Counted from the first letter of the stretch, positions 17,384 through 26,652 are shown. The stretch is DNA of 64,000 nucleotides from JAAXPZ01 sp965215705 (GCA_965215705.1 CBDCEE010000008.1:372001-436000), one strand, 5' to 3'. Notes: a model not told the origin generated them from the letters alone. Numbers and translations: made by a program.

Positions 17384-17475
17384 CGACAATGGATGCCGTA
17401 CTTTATACGATCATTATAGGGGTGGTCTTAGTAGGGGTGATTGGCTTTATTATTGCAGTAAGGAGCGAAGACTAA
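17380..17475 (+). CDS. Single-pass membrane micropeptide downstream of rlmN
   Basis: 31 codons: MTTMDAVLYT, a continuous hydrophobic segment of about 18 residues, then VRSED. The start overlaps the rlmN stop (ATGA) and AGGAGAGGAG lies just upstream, a good ribosome-binding site, so translation is likely. No family recognised. The length and single membrane helix resemble small assembly or regulatory peptides of membrane complexes, but nothing in the context names a partner. Confidence 0.55.
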   Translation: MTTMDAVLYTIIIGVVLVGVIGFIIAVRSED

Positions 17476-17479
17476 GTAG

Positions 17480-17495
17480 TGTTTCACATGAAACA
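17480..17495. promoter_or_regulatory. parS-like site 2
   Basis: TGTTTCACATGAAACA, one mismatch to the parS consensus, in the convergent gap at the 3' end of the pseudouridine synthase gene. 1.5 kb from site 1 and 257 bp from site 3. Confidence 0.75.
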
Positions 17496-18428
17496 TTGGC
17501 TTGGCCTATTGAACCTACGTTTTTCTTTTGAACAGATCTTTTCTGTTTCTTTCTCAAAATCTATCTTACTCTCGATAAAATAATCTGCCCCATAGCTAAA
17601 ATTCAGCGTATATGCATGAAGCATAAGCCTGCTGGCACCAGTCTCCACCAACCTATTTTCTACGCTAAGTTTACCCTCCAGATAGGCATCACTTGCACTA
17701 AAAGAAGTACCATATATTGGATCTCCCAGTATGGGATGTTTCATGTGAAACAAATGAACTCTTATCTGATGTGTCCGTCCTGTGATAGGATAACAGGCTA
17801 CCAAAGTAGCATCCAACGCAGCATCATATGTGAGAGGGATGAAGTCTGTATGAGCAGACTTACCTTTGGTATCTACGGTAACTTTGTGCTTGCATTGGCT
17901 GTAGTCATTACGCTTACGTAGAGGGGCATCTACAGCAAAGGATTCTGTGAGCTTTCCATCTACCCAGGCTAGATAGCTTTTGCGGATCGTCTTGATCTCA
18001 AAAGCATTTTTTAAAAAGCGTTCGGCATTTTTATGCTTGCTTGCCAAGAGCAGTCCGGATGTTTCCATATCGATGCGGTGTACGGCATTGGCATGGTCTC
18101 CTGCGATAGTACGTATCTCATCAAGCATAGAGTACTCTGTCGCCATGGTGTTGGGGTGTACCAGGATCCCGGAAGGCTTCTCAAATACCATGAAATCAGG
18201 TGTCTGAAAAAGGGCAGTTCTGGCTCTAGATGCAGGTGAAAAATAGACCATTTCTATATCTCCACTGATCACCTCTCCGGAGTTGGCAAGCGAGATACCG
18301 TTGATGAGGAGTCTACCTTTGCCTATGAGTCTTTGGGCTTGCCCCTGTGTATAGCCAAAATGAGCCATGACGAAGAGAAAGGCAGGGGTAGGGGAGGCAA
18401 CATGATACTTTTCTTTCACAAATGGCAT
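17484..18428 (-). CDS. Pseudouridine synthase, RluA/RluD family
   Basis: 314 residues with a catalytic motif HRIDMETSGLLL (about residues 102-113) whose aspartate is catalytic, and the RluA-family segment CYPITGRTHQIRVH in parts (about 214-226). The N-terminus contains an S4-like stretch (FGYTQGQAQRLIGKGRLLING in part). It probably modifies 23S rRNA or tRNA; the target cannot be told from sequence. It ends convergently with rlmN and two parS-like sites lie at its 3' end and inside it. Confidence 0.88.
   Translation of the reverse strand: MPFVKEKYHVASPTPAFLFVMAHFGYTQGQAQRLIGKGRLLINGISLANSGEVISGDIEMVYFSPASRARTALFQTPDFMVFEKPSGILVHPNTMATEYSMLDEIRTIAGDHANAVHRIDMETSGLLLASKHKNAERFLKNAFEIKTIRKSYLAWVDGKLTESFAVDAPLRKRNDYSQCKHKVTVDTKGKSAHTDFIPLTYDAALDATLVACYPITGRTHQIRVHLFHMKHPILGDPIYGTSFSASDAYLEGKLSVENRLVETGASRLMLHAYTLNFSYGADYFIESKIDFEKETEKICSKEKRRFNRPSQCFM
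17737..17752. promoter_or_regulatory. parS-like site 3
   Basis: TGTTTCATGTGAAACA, identical to site 1 and one mismatch from the parS consensus, inside the minus-strand pseudouridine synthase gene. Confidence 0.75.
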
Positions 18429-18541
18429 AGGGCTCTCTTAGTGCTTTAGATTATCACAGAGTATGTATGGGGTTTGATAACCCCTCTGTAACTGCATTTT
18501 GGATAGAATTATACCAAAATAATGAATGGCAAGGATTATAG

Positions 18542-19873
18542 ATGATAGAGAGATACTCAAGACCAGAGATGGCACAACATTGGACAATGCAGGCTAAATA
18601 TCAGGCATGGATGGATGTGGAGATCGCGGTGGTTAAAGCATGGAACAGGATAGGGCTCATCCCTGATGAGGATGCACAGAAGATTGTAGAAAATGCAGGG
18701 TTCTCCGTAGAGCGGATCGATGAGATAGAGGCGATCACACGCCATGACCTAATCGCCTTTACCACGTCTGTATCGGAGACATTGGGTGAAGAGAGCCGCT
18801 GGTTTCACTATGGGATGACGAGTTCTGATACAGTGGATTCTGCGGTGGCTCTCCAGATGACGGCTTCATTGAAGATCATCATTGAAGATGTCAAAATGAT
18901 GATGGAATCGATCAAAAAACGTGCCCTAGAGCACAAGATGACACTGATGGTGGGACGTAGTCACGGTATCCATGGTGAGCCTATTACCTTTGGTCTCGTA
19001 TTGGCAGTTTGGTACGATGAGATGGCACGTCACCTGGAAAATCTGGAGCAGACCATGGAAGTGATCTCCGTAGGTCAGATCTCAGGAGCTATGGGCAACT
19101 TTGCTCATGCGCCACTTGAGCTGGAGGAGTATGCGATGGAGGAGCTGGGGCTTAAGCCTGCACCGGCTTCTAATCAGGTGATCCAGAGAGACCGCTATGC
19201 TAGGCTGGCAACGGCGTTGGCACTGTTGGCAAGTAGTATTGAGAAGTTTGCAGTACAGGTACGCCACTGGCAGCGTACAGAGGTCTATGAGTGTGAAGAG
19301 TTCTTTGCCAAAGGGCAGAAAGGCTCCTCTGCTATGCCGCACAAAAGAAATCCGATCTTGACAGAAAATATCACTGGGCTGGCTCGTATGATCCGAGCCT
19401 ATGCTATGCCTGCGATGGAGAATGTAGCACTCTGGCATGAGCGTGATATCTCACATTCCTCTACAGAGCGTTTTTGGTTGCCTGATGCTTTTATCACCAG
19501 TGATTTTATGCTTCATCGTATGAATAATGTCATTGCCAACCTCACTGTGATGCCTGAAAATATGATGAAAAACCTCAATCTCACCGGTGGCCTAGTCTTT
19601 TCTCAGCGTGTACTGTTGGAGCTACCCAAGGCAGGTGTGAGCCGTGAAGATGCCTACAGGATCGTACAAAGAAATGCGATGAAAGTATGGGAAGAGATTC
19701 AGCAAGGCAAGCCAAGCACGAATGAAAAGGGTGAGTCCCTCTATCTGCAGTATCTACTTGCTGATGATGAGCTTAGAGACTCTCTAAGTGAGGGACAGAT
19801 TCGAGAATGCTTCAATTTCGACTACTATACTAAGAATGTGGACAAGATATTTTCACGGGTGTTTAAAGCCTAG
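18542..19873 (+). CDS. purB: Adenylosuccinate lyase
   Basis: Catalyses two fumarate-releasing steps of purine synthesis (SAICAR to AICAR and adenylosuccinate to AMP). 443 residues of the fumarase/aspartase superfamily: MTSSDTVDSA (about 93-102), GRSHGIHGEPITFG (about 138-151) with the catalytic His, and the superfamily signature GSSAMPHKRNPI (about 260-271) with the catalytic Ser loop. Length is typical. It is not linked to purM, as is usual in Campylobacterota. A hairpin and a palindrome follow before nrdA. Confidence 0.96.
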   Translation: MIERYSRPEMAQHWTMQAKYQAWMDVEIAVVKAWNRIGLIPDEDAQKIVENAGFSVERIDEIEAITRHDLIAFTTSVSETLGEESRWFHYGMTSSDTVDSAVALQMTASLKIIIEDVKMMMESIKKRALEHKMTLMVGRSHGIHGEPITFGLVLAVWYDEMARHLENLEQTMEVISVGQISGAMGNFAHAPLELEEYAMEELGLKPAPASNQVIQRDRYARLATALALLASSIEKFAVQVRHWQRTEVYECEEFFAKGQKGSSAMPHKRNPILTENITGLARMIRAYAMPAMENVALWHERDISHSSTERFWLPDAFITSDFMLHRMNNVIANLTVMPENMMKNLNLTGGLVFSQRVLLELPKAGVSREDAYRIVQRNAMKVWEEIQQGKPSTNEKGESLYLQYLLADDELRDSLSEGQIRECFNFDYYTKNVDKIFSRVFKA

Positions 19874-19915
19874 TTTTTTCGTCAATTTCGCTCCATTTCC
19901 CGTAGGAGCGCCTTC

Positions 19916-19948
19916 ATTAGTATTATAATAAATAGTTATAATACTAAT
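19916..19948. promoter_or_regulatory. 13-bp perfect palindrome upstream of nrdA
   Basis: ATTAGTATTATAA (19916-19928) and TTATAATACTAAT (19936-19948) are perfect inverted repeats separated by seven bases, 116 bases before the nrdA start. It contains TATAAT-like sequence in both directions. It has no U-tract and does not match the NrdR box, so an operator for another regulator is the simpler reading. A shorter CGCTCC/GGAGCG hairpin (19,889-19,910) between it and purB may be the purB terminator. Confidence 0.5.
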
Positions 19949-20063
19949 ACCCTGAAAGTAGCTGTTTTTTAACAGGAAATCAAGCAAAATTTTAGTAAAA
20001 TCTTTATCTTTATATAGGGATGAGTGTAACACATCCCATAGAATCTATATTCGGGGGCGATCA

Positions 20064-22439
20064 ATGACAAGAGTAGTAAAACGAAGTGGTAGAATAGAGG
20101 CACTGGATGTCACAAAAATACAGAAATTTACTTCAGCGGCAGTAGCAGGGCTGGAAGGTGTCAGTCAAAGTGAGCTGGAAGTAGACGCCAAGATACATTT
20201 CCAGGACATGATTACTTCCGAAGAGATACAGCAGACACTGATCAAAACTGCTGTAGACAAGATAGATATCGACCGCCCTGACTGGACTTTCGTTGCTTCC
20301 CGCCTCTTTCTCTATGATATCTACCATAAAGTCTCTCACTTCTCCGGCTATATTCATCTGCGTGAATATTTTGAAAATGGAGAGCAGGAGGGACGTATCC
20401 TGCTAGGGCTCAAAGAGAAGTATGACCTCGAAGAGCTCAATGACTATATGCAGCCAGAGAGAGATTTACAATTTACGTATCTAGGGGTCAAAACACTTTA
20501 TGACAGATACCTGCTCAAGGACAAGAAAGGTTGCCCGATAGAGCTTCCTCAGCATCTCTTTATGGGCGTTGCGATGTTCTTGGCTCAAAATGAATTTGAT
20601 TGTCAAACATGGGCAAAAAAGTTCTATGATATTTTAAGTAAATTTGAAGTGATGGCAGCCACACCTACACTCTCCAATGCCAGAACCCCCAGACACCAGC
20701 TGAGCTCTTGTTATATCGGTTCTACGCCTGATAATATCGAAGGGATCTTTGATGCCTACAAAGAGATGGCACTACTGAGCAAGTTTGGTGGTGGTATTGG
20801 CTGGGACTGGACACAGGTACGCGGGATGGGATCATACATCGATGGACACAAGCATGCTGCCGGTGGTATCGTACCCTTCCTCAAGATTGCCAATGACGTT
20901 GCCATCGCCGTCGATCAGCTGGGTACACGAAAGGGAGCGATCGCTGTCTATCTTGAGCCTTGGCATATCGATATCCGTGACTTCCTCGAGCTTAAGAAGA
21001 ACTCTGGTGAGGAGCGTCGCCGTGCACATGACCTGTTCCCTGCGATGTGGCTCAATGATCTCTTTATGCAGAGAGTAGAAGAGGATGCGATGTGGACACT
21101 CTTTGATCCGTTTGAGGTCAGAGAACTGATCGACCTGCATGGTGATGCTTTTGCTGCCAGATACGAGGAGCTGGAGAAGCGTGAAGACATCACCAGAGAG
21201 GTGATCTCTGCCAAAGGACTTTGGAAAGAGATTCTCAGAAGCTACTTTGAGACAGGTAACCCTTTCTTGGCATTTAAAGATGCTGCCAACAGAGCCAACC
21301 CTAACAAGCACACAGGCATCATCCGAAGCTCAAACCTCTGTACCGAGATCTTCCAGAATACAGGACCGGATTACTACAAGATCAGGATCACTTATGATGA
21401 CCGTACCATTGAGGTCTTTGAAGAAGAAGAGATGGTCACGGTTGACAATGGGATGACAAAACCTGCCAAAAAGATCACGGCTCTCGATAGTCTTGGAGGC
21501 AAGCAGATCTGGATGGTTGACAAAGAGAAGATAGATGGCGATACGGCTGTTTGTAATCTTGCTTCTGTCAACCTCTCCAAGATACATACCCCCGAAGATA
21601 TTGCCAGAGTCGTACCGACAGCTATCAGGATGCTTGACAACGTAATCGATCTCAATTTCTATCCACTTGCCAAAGTCAAAAAAACTAACGAGAAGAGCCG
21701 ATCGATCGGGCTGGGTGTCATGGGCGAAGCACAGATGCTGGCAGAAGCACGTATCGAGTGGGGAAGCAGTGAACACTTTGAAAAGATCGATGAGATCATG
21801 GAGTCGGTGAGCTACTATGCAATCCGCTCCTCTAGTGATCTTGCCCTGGAGAAAGGCACCTATCCTACGTTTGAAGGTTCAGATTGGTCACAAGGGATAT
21901 TCCCGATCGACAAAGCAAACCCTGAGGCATGTAAACTGGTTGACAGAGGAGGGCTCTTTGGGTATACCCATGACTGGGCAGCTCTCAAGGAGAAAGTCAA
22001 AGCAGACGGTATGCGTAACGGCTATCTCATGGCGATCGCACCGACAAGCTCTATCTCTATCTTGACAGGCACTACGCAAGCGATCGAGCCGGTGTACAAG
22101 CGTAAATGGTACGAAGAGAACCTCTCAGGACATATCCCTGTCGTTGTCCCCAATCTCTCAGCAGCCAACTGGAGCTACTATACCCCTAGCTACGAGCTAG
22201 ACCAGAGGCTACTGATCCGTGCAGGTGCGATCAGACAGAAGTGGATAGATCAAGGGCAGTCTCTCAATATCTTCATCACTTTGGATAAGGTCAGCGGAAA
22301 GTATCTCAACGATATCTATATGGATGCTTGGAAGTTTGGACTCAAATCCACCTACTACCTACGAAGTCAATCGCCTGAAGCCTTGGCAGATGATGAGACT
22401 GTGGAGGATCGTAGTCTGGAGTGCGTGAGCTGTCAATAA
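20064..22439 (+). CDS. nrdA: Ribonucleoside-diphosphate reductase alpha subunit (class I)
   Basis: Large subunit of class I ribonucleotide reductase, reducing NDPs to dNDPs. 791 residues: an N-terminal ATP-cone (about 1-90, VVKRSGRIEALDVTKIQKF in part), the active-site cysteine in QLSSCYIG (about 213-220), the finger-loop region with NLCTEI and CNLASVNLS, and a C-terminal C-x2-C (ECVSCQ) that re-reduces the active site. The beta subunit (nrdB) is not adjacent, as in related genomes. An AT-rich leader with a perfect palindrome lies upstream. Length and motifs fit class Ia. Confidence 0.96.
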   Translation: MTRVVKRSGRIEALDVTKIQKFTSAAVAGLEGVSQSELEVDAKIHFQDMITSEEIQQTLIKTAVDKIDIDRPDWTFVASRLFLYDIYHKVSHFSGYIHLREYFENGEQEGRILLGLKEKYDLEELNDYMQPERDLQFTYLGVKTLYDRYLLKDKKGCPIELPQHLFMGVAMFLAQNEFDCQTWAKKFYDILSKFEVMAATPTLSNARTPRHQLSSCYIGSTPDNIEGIFDAYKEMALLSKFGGGIGWDWTQVRGMGSYIDGHKHAAGGIVPFLKIANDVAIAVDQLGTRKGAIAVYLEPWHIDIRDFLELKKNSGEERRRAHDLFPAMWLNDLFMQRVEEDAMWTLFDPFEVRELIDLHGDAFAARYEELEKREDITREVISAKGLWKEILRSYFETGNPFLAFKDAANRANPNKHTGIIRSSNLCTEIFQNTGPDYYKIRITYDDRTIEVFEEEEMVTVDNGMTKPAKKITALDSLGGKQIWMVDKEKIDGDTAVCNLASVNLSKIHTPEDIARVVPTAIRMLDNVIDLNFYPLAKVKKTNEKSRSIGLGVMGEAQMLAEARIEWGSSEHFEKIDEIMESVSYYAIRSSSDLALEKGTYPTFEGSDWSQGIFPIDKANPEACKLVDRGGLFGYTHDWAALKEKVKADGMRNGYLMAIAPTSSISILTGTTQAIEPVYKRKWYEENLSGHIPVVVPNLSAANWSYYTPSYELDQRLLIRAGAIRQKWIDQGQSLNIFITLDKVSGKYLNDIYMDAWKFGLKSTYYLRSQSPEALADDETVEDRSLECVSCQ

Positions 22440-22481
22440 AGTTCATTCACAATCGGTTCACATTTCTCTGTTAGAATGTGA

Positions 22482-22596
22482 CTTAGAGAGCCAAATAGAA
22501 CTTATTTTACTATCTGGACAAGCCTCCAAATTTGAGGCTCTCTAAGGGTAGCCTGCGAACACTCCCCTCCAACCAACAACCACCCGCGGGCTACCC
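22482..22596. other. Nested inverted repeats after nrdA (terminator or structured RNA)
   Basis: Two long-loop stems lie back to back: CTTAGAGAGCC (22482-22492) with GGCTCTCTAAG (22536-22546), and GGGTAGCC (22546-22553) with GGCTACCC (22589-22596), extended by GCG-type pairs. Inside the first, AGCCTC (22521-22526) can instead pair with GAGGCT (22534-22539), which uses the same bases as the long stem, so the two folds exclude each other. The second stem is followed by a T-rich run. It may be a terminator pair for the convergent genes or a small RNA. No coding frame fits. Confidence 0.45.
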
Positions 22597-22608
22597 ATCT
22601 TATTTTAT

Positions 22609-23124
22609 CTATCCACCCCAACCATGCATTTTCTTTGAGATAATGACCTGCCAATCCTCACCTAGCTCTATACTACTTGTTGCTACAAAATAGTGCTCTT
22701 CGAGATACTGTGTCCATGTTTCCAGCGTGCCATAGTCAGACCTTTGGACAAAGAGCAGTATCAGCCCCGCATTTTTGATCACTTTATGGGATTTTTGTAG
22801 AAACGAGATTCTATGATCATCTGCTATCGCACAGGAGACAAAGAGATAATCATAAAACTTTCCATGTTGCATATAGTTAGGTCTGTCGAGCTTGAATAGT
22901 TTGACCGTAGAGGTGCTTTGTGCTTCGTATAGGGGGAGCATGGCGTCATAGTAGTGTTGATCGGTACAGTTGAGGAGATATGCGTAACTGTTTTGCTCAC
23001 AAAAGGAGCTCAGTACTTTAGGCAGAGTCTCTCCACTGTCGCTGAAGTGCCCTATACGGATCAGTGGTGCCGGCTGGATGATGCTAAGTAGCTTTTCTAC
23101 TTCTGATGATTCTATCTCTTTCAT
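22609..23124 (-). CDS. Hypothetical protein, Rossmann-like
   Basis: 171 residues without a family I recognise. The pattern of beta strands (FYDYLFVSCAIADDH and AGLILLFVQRSD) after an N-terminal RIGHFSDSGETLPK resembles the second half of a Rossmann or SAM-methyltransferase fold, but the GxGxG nucleotide motif is missing. Residues YDYLFVSC and KVIKNAGLILLFV mirror post-motif-II strands of methyltransferases. The gene is divergent from the nitrilase-family gene with about 55 bp between starts. Confidence 0.6.
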   Translation of the reverse strand: MKEIESSEVEKLLSIIQPAPLIRIGHFSDSGETLPKVLSSFCEQNSYAYLLNCTDQHYYDAMLPLYEAQSTSTVKLFKLDRPNYMQHGKFYDYLFVSCAIADDHRISFLQKSHKVIKNAGLILLFVQRSDYGTLETWTQYLEEHYFVATSSIELGEDWQVIISKKMHGWGG

Positions 23125-23178
23125 GGGTGAAGTTTAGCAAAAAAGTGTAAAATATAGCACAATTTCAGAGGAATCACT

Positions 23179-23907
23179 ATGGGAAAAGTAAAAAACTTCA
23201 AAGCAGTAGCACTACAGTTGTCTAACCATCCCGTCTATCAGAAAAATCTGGACAAGCTACTTGCCTATATCGAGCAGTATAAAACAGAGAAGCTCATTGT
23301 CACACCTGAAGTCTGTTTAACAGACTATGACTATGCACATATCGATGAAGCAGTGGTATTTTCTCAGGAGGCACTGGAGATACTGCTCTCCACGATCTCT
23401 GATCAGATCCTCGTATTGACAGTTCTTGCTAAGCATGGGGAACACTATACCAATGATGCCATAGTTATCCACCAGCACAAGATCATCCATCGCCAGTCCA
23501 AGCACAAGCTCTTTCTGCTGGGGGAGGAGGACAAGTATCTGCAGGCAGGAAAAGCAGAAGGTATCCAACTCTTTGAGATCGATGGGGTCAAGTATGGACT
23601 CCTCATCTGCTTTGAGGCACGGTTCAAGCATCTCTGGGCACAGCTGGAGGGAGCCGATGTGATACTGCTGCCCTCGCAGTGGGGGATGCCACGCAAACGC
23701 CATCTGGAGATCCTGCCTCAGGCTCTGGCGATCATGAACCAGTGCTATGTCATCGTCGCCAACAGTGCCAAGGAGACTATGGCAAGCTCCTCGGCGATCT
23801 ACTCACCCAATGGGGGCGTAGTGATGGATGATATGCAGGAGGCGATAGAGGGTGAGATCGACTTTGGACTGATCAAAAAGATGCGTCGCTACCTGGTGAT
23901 GGATTAG
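23179..23907 (+). CDS. Carbon-nitrogen hydrolase (nitrilase superfamily)
   Basis: 242-residue amidase-type enzyme. The Glu-Lys-Cys triad is visible as E44 (VTPEVCL), K108 (RQSKHKLF) and C144 (LLICFEARF). Members hydrolyse amides or carbamoyl groups; the substrate is not evident. Slightly short compared with omega-amidases (about 260-280). It stands alone, divergent from the Rossmann-like gene. Start MGKVKNFKAVALQLS has an AGAGGAA ribosome-binding site. Confidence 0.88.
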   Translation: MGKVKNFKAVALQLSNHPVYQKNLDKLLAYIEQYKTEKLIVTPEVCLTDYDYAHIDEAVVFSQEALEILLSTISDQILVLTVLAKHGEHYTNDAIVIHQHKIIHRQSKHKLFLLGEEDKYLQAGKAEGIQLFEIDGVKYGLLICFEARFKHLWAQLEGADVILLPSQWGMPRKRHLEILPQALAIMNQCYVIVANSAKETMASSSAIYSPNGGVVMDDMQEAIEGEIDFGLIKKMRRYLVMD

Positions 23908-24939
23908 CATAGTATGGGCTACATAGCTTTGATTATTAGTCTCCCCCTGATATAATAGACTTCATGTATCAGAGAGATATGTCTACATAGGACAAATAGG
24001 GGAGGGGAATAGATGATAAAACGATATATCATTAGTGTCATATGGGTAACGATAGCTGCCTGTGCGGAGACAAACAGTAGTAGCCAAGATCCAAAATTGA
24101 CAGAGATAAGCCTTTCCAAGCAGTTTGGTATGGTAGTTAGAAGCTTGTTTGATCATGATATTGCCAAAGCAAAATATTTTGATACGATCGCAGGACAGTA
24201 TATAGAACAGAATCAGTATCAAGAAGCCTTAGTTTATCGTCTGAAGGCACTAGAGGCTCGAGAGTATTTCCTGGGGAACAAAAATACCATAGTGGCAGAG
24301 AGTCTGAACTGTGTAGGCAGAGCCTATGACAATCTCAATCAAGATAAAAAAGCGATCGAGTACTATAAAAGGGCACTCAAAGTCCGAGAAGAGATGGGAG
24401 ACACAGGGAGTTATGATGTGGGGATTCTCTACAATAATCTTGCCAACTCCTATAATGCTCTGGCAGACTATGAGGAATCGATGGCATATAACCTCAAAGC
24501 ATTACAGATCAAAGAGCACAATCCTGATGTGAGCAAAATATCACTGGCTATCTCTTATAGTAACCTGGCGGACACGTACTTCTCTCAAGGGGATTACAAC
24601 AATGCACTGTTATATGACTTTAAAGCATTAAAAATACGGAAGACCTATGTCGGAGAAGAGAGTGTAAAAGTAGCAGATTCTCATAACAGCATAGGGCTGA
24701 CTTATTATTATCAGGCACGTTATGAGAAGGCACTGGAGCATTTGAAAAAAGCACGGATCATTAGAGAAAAAGAGTTAGGTAAAGAGAGTGACGATACGGC
24801 TGAAGTGTACAACAATATCGGATTGGTATATGATGATAAAGGAGATGCTGAGAAAGCAATGACATACTATCAAAAAGCATTGTATATCAGAGAGAAACTC
24901 TATCCCGGTGAACACTATAACAAAGCAGCAACTTATAAC

Positions 24940-26095
24940 CCCGAATTTAAATCCAAAGTGCAATTTTTAAAAGACAATTTGAAAAAAGAGTTTTTGAGAG
25001 TTGTTTCTTTTGGATTTGAAGAGGTTAGATGCTAAAATAACTTCCAAATCTGACCAAAGATAAAGGAAGTGATATGTCATATACGCATCTAACCCTAGGA
25101 GAAAGATACCATATTCAAGCTTATATAAGCAGAGGATATAGCAATAAAGAGATAGCCAAACAGCTAGGAGTGCATCCCTCGACCATCAGCCGAGAGATAC
25201 GAAGAAACAAAGGGGATATTGCTGGAACCTATTTTGGATATGGAGCCCATGATAAATATAAAAAGAGGCAACAAGACCATGCCAGAAAAGCCAATCTAAA
25301 ACTCACAGATTCTACTATAAAGCTTATCAAAAAGTATCTCAAAAAAGAGTACTCACCCGAACAGATCTCCGCCACACTGTCTATCAAACACTCCATAACC
25401 ATATCCCATGTCACCATCTACACATTCATCCATGAAGATAGGCTGCATAATGGTACACTCCATACAAAGCTCAGACACAAAGGAAAACGAAGAGCCAAGT
25501 ATGGTAAAGGACGAAAGAACCGTATCCCTAATAGAGTCTCTATTGAACAAAGACCTACTATCGTAGATGATAAAATAAGAGTAGGAGACTTTGAAGCAGA
25601 TACCATCATTGGCAAAGGCAGACAAGGAGCAATCGTTACTATAGTAGAGCGAAAGTCCATGTATGTAAAACTCTCACTGCCTGTAAGAAAGAAAGCCCTT
25701 ATCGTAGCCAATGAGATGATACGACTACTGGGAAGATACAAGAAACATGTGCACACCATTACCACAGATAACGGTTTGGAGTTCGCCAAACATCAAACCA
25801 TTGCAAAAAAACTTAAATGTGATTACTATTTCTGTCATCCTTATAGCTCTTGGGAGAGAGGACTCAATGAGAATATCAATGGACTCATCCGTCAATATAT
25901 CCCAAAAGGCAGTAGCTTTGAACATCTCACGGCTAAAGATATTAAAAGGATTGAGAACAGACTTAACCATAGACCTAGAAAATCTCTAGGATGGAGAACA
26001 CCTTATGAGGTATTTCATGAAAATTTAAAGGCTTCATAGGAAAATTTGGATAGAATTTTTTAGAGGTGAAATTGCACTTTGGATTTAAATTCAGG
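24940..26095 (+). mobile_element. IS30-family insertion sequence
   Basis: A complete 1,156-bp element. The left end begins CCCGAATTTAAATCC and the right end, read inward, begins CCTGAATTTAAATCC; the inverted repeats match over 27 bases with one mismatch (24940-24966 against 26069-26095). A 3-bp target duplication AAC flanks it (24937-24939 and 26096-26098), within the range known for IS30-family elements. One intact transposase gene. Intact ends and reading frame suggest recent insertion. Confidence 0.93.
25074..26039 (+). CDS. IS30-family transposase
   Basis: 321-residue DDE transposase. The N-terminal helix-turn-helix reads HLTLGERYHIQAYISRGYSN in part and continues EIAKQLGVHPSTISREIRRNKG. 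The catalytic core shows VGDFEADTIIGKG (first Asp), TTDNGLEFAKH (second Asp) and WERGLNENINGLIRQY (Glu), the standard IS30 DDE spacing, and the family ending LNHRPRKSLGWRTPYEVF in part. Full length and apparently functional. It is the only gene of the element. Confidence 0.96.
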   Translation: MSYTHLTLGERYHIQAYISRGYSNKEIAKQLGVHPSTISREIRRNKGDIAGTYFGYGAHDKYKKRQQDHARKANLKLTDSTIKLIKKYLKKEYSPEQISATLSIKHSITISHVTIYTFIHEDRLHNGTLHTKLRHKGKRRAKYGKGRKNRIPNRVSIEQRPTIVDDKIRVGDFEADTIIGKGRQGAIVTIVERKSMYVKLSLPVRKKALIVANEMIRLLGRYKKHVHTITTDNGLEFAKHQTIAKKLKCDYYFCHPYSSWERGLNENINGLIRQYIPKGSSFEHLTAKDIKRIENRLNHRPRKSLGWRTPYEVFHENLKAS

Positions 26096-26571
26096 AACAA
26101 TATTGCGGGGCTCTATACAGAGGAAGAGAGATATGATGAAGCGATCAAGTACTATCTCAAAGCTGTGGCGATCTATAAGAAGCTGTATGGAGGGCGACAT
26201 CCCAAAATAGCGATATTTTATAACAATATGGGACAAACCTACAAGGATCAAGGAGACTATGCAAAAGCAAAGGCATACTTTTTAGATGCCATTGCTATCT
26301 ATCAGGAGAAGAAGATTTCCATGCATCCAAACCTGGCGACATTCTATGATAACCTTGCCGGTATTGATGAACTACAGGAGCAATATACAGACGCTATGGT
26401 GCATTATCAGAAAGCATTACATATTCGTCAAGCAGCATTTGGAGAGGAGCATGAGGATACCCAATATATCAAAGAGGAGATAGATTCCCTCAAGAAGAGG
26501 ATCAAAAAGGGAAGTTGACAAAAGTCTGTTTTTTGACTACACTTTCACCAACAAAACAAAAGGAGAGCATT

Positions 26572-26652
26572 ATGAGACCCGTTTCATTCATAGCACAATT
26601 CACTATAAGACCCTTTGCTTTCCTACTCTTCTCACTACTGCTTAGCCTCTAA
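26572..26652 (+). CDS. Possible hydrophobic micropeptide
   Basis: 26 codons, MRPVSFIAQFTIRPF followed by a hydrophobic run ending LLLSL, preceded by an AAAGGAGAG ribosome-binding site at good spacing. It lies between the broken TPR gene and the methyltransferase gene. It may be a toxin-like or leader peptide, or the start of a decayed gene. No family. The good ribosome-binding site is the only positive evidence. Confidence 0.35.
   Translation: MRPVSFIAQFTIRPFAFLLFSLLLSL

Larger units (their letters stand above)
24013..26518 (+). pseudogene. TPR-repeat lipoprotein gene interrupted by an IS30-family element
   Basis: The N-terminal part (24013-24939, 309 codons) and C-terminal part (26099-26518) are one tetratricopeptide gene split by the insertion. 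The start shows a lipoprotein signal with lipobox IAAC (cysteine at residue 17) and then TPR/kinesin-light-chain-type repeats such as NLANSYNALADYEESMAYNLKAL. Removing the element and one AAC copy restores TYNNIAGLYTEEERYDEAI across the junction, in frame, giving 448 residues with at least eight repeats. As it stands, the 5' part reads 31 codons into the element before a stop. The 3' part would need its own start and lacks a signal. Confidence 0.88.
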
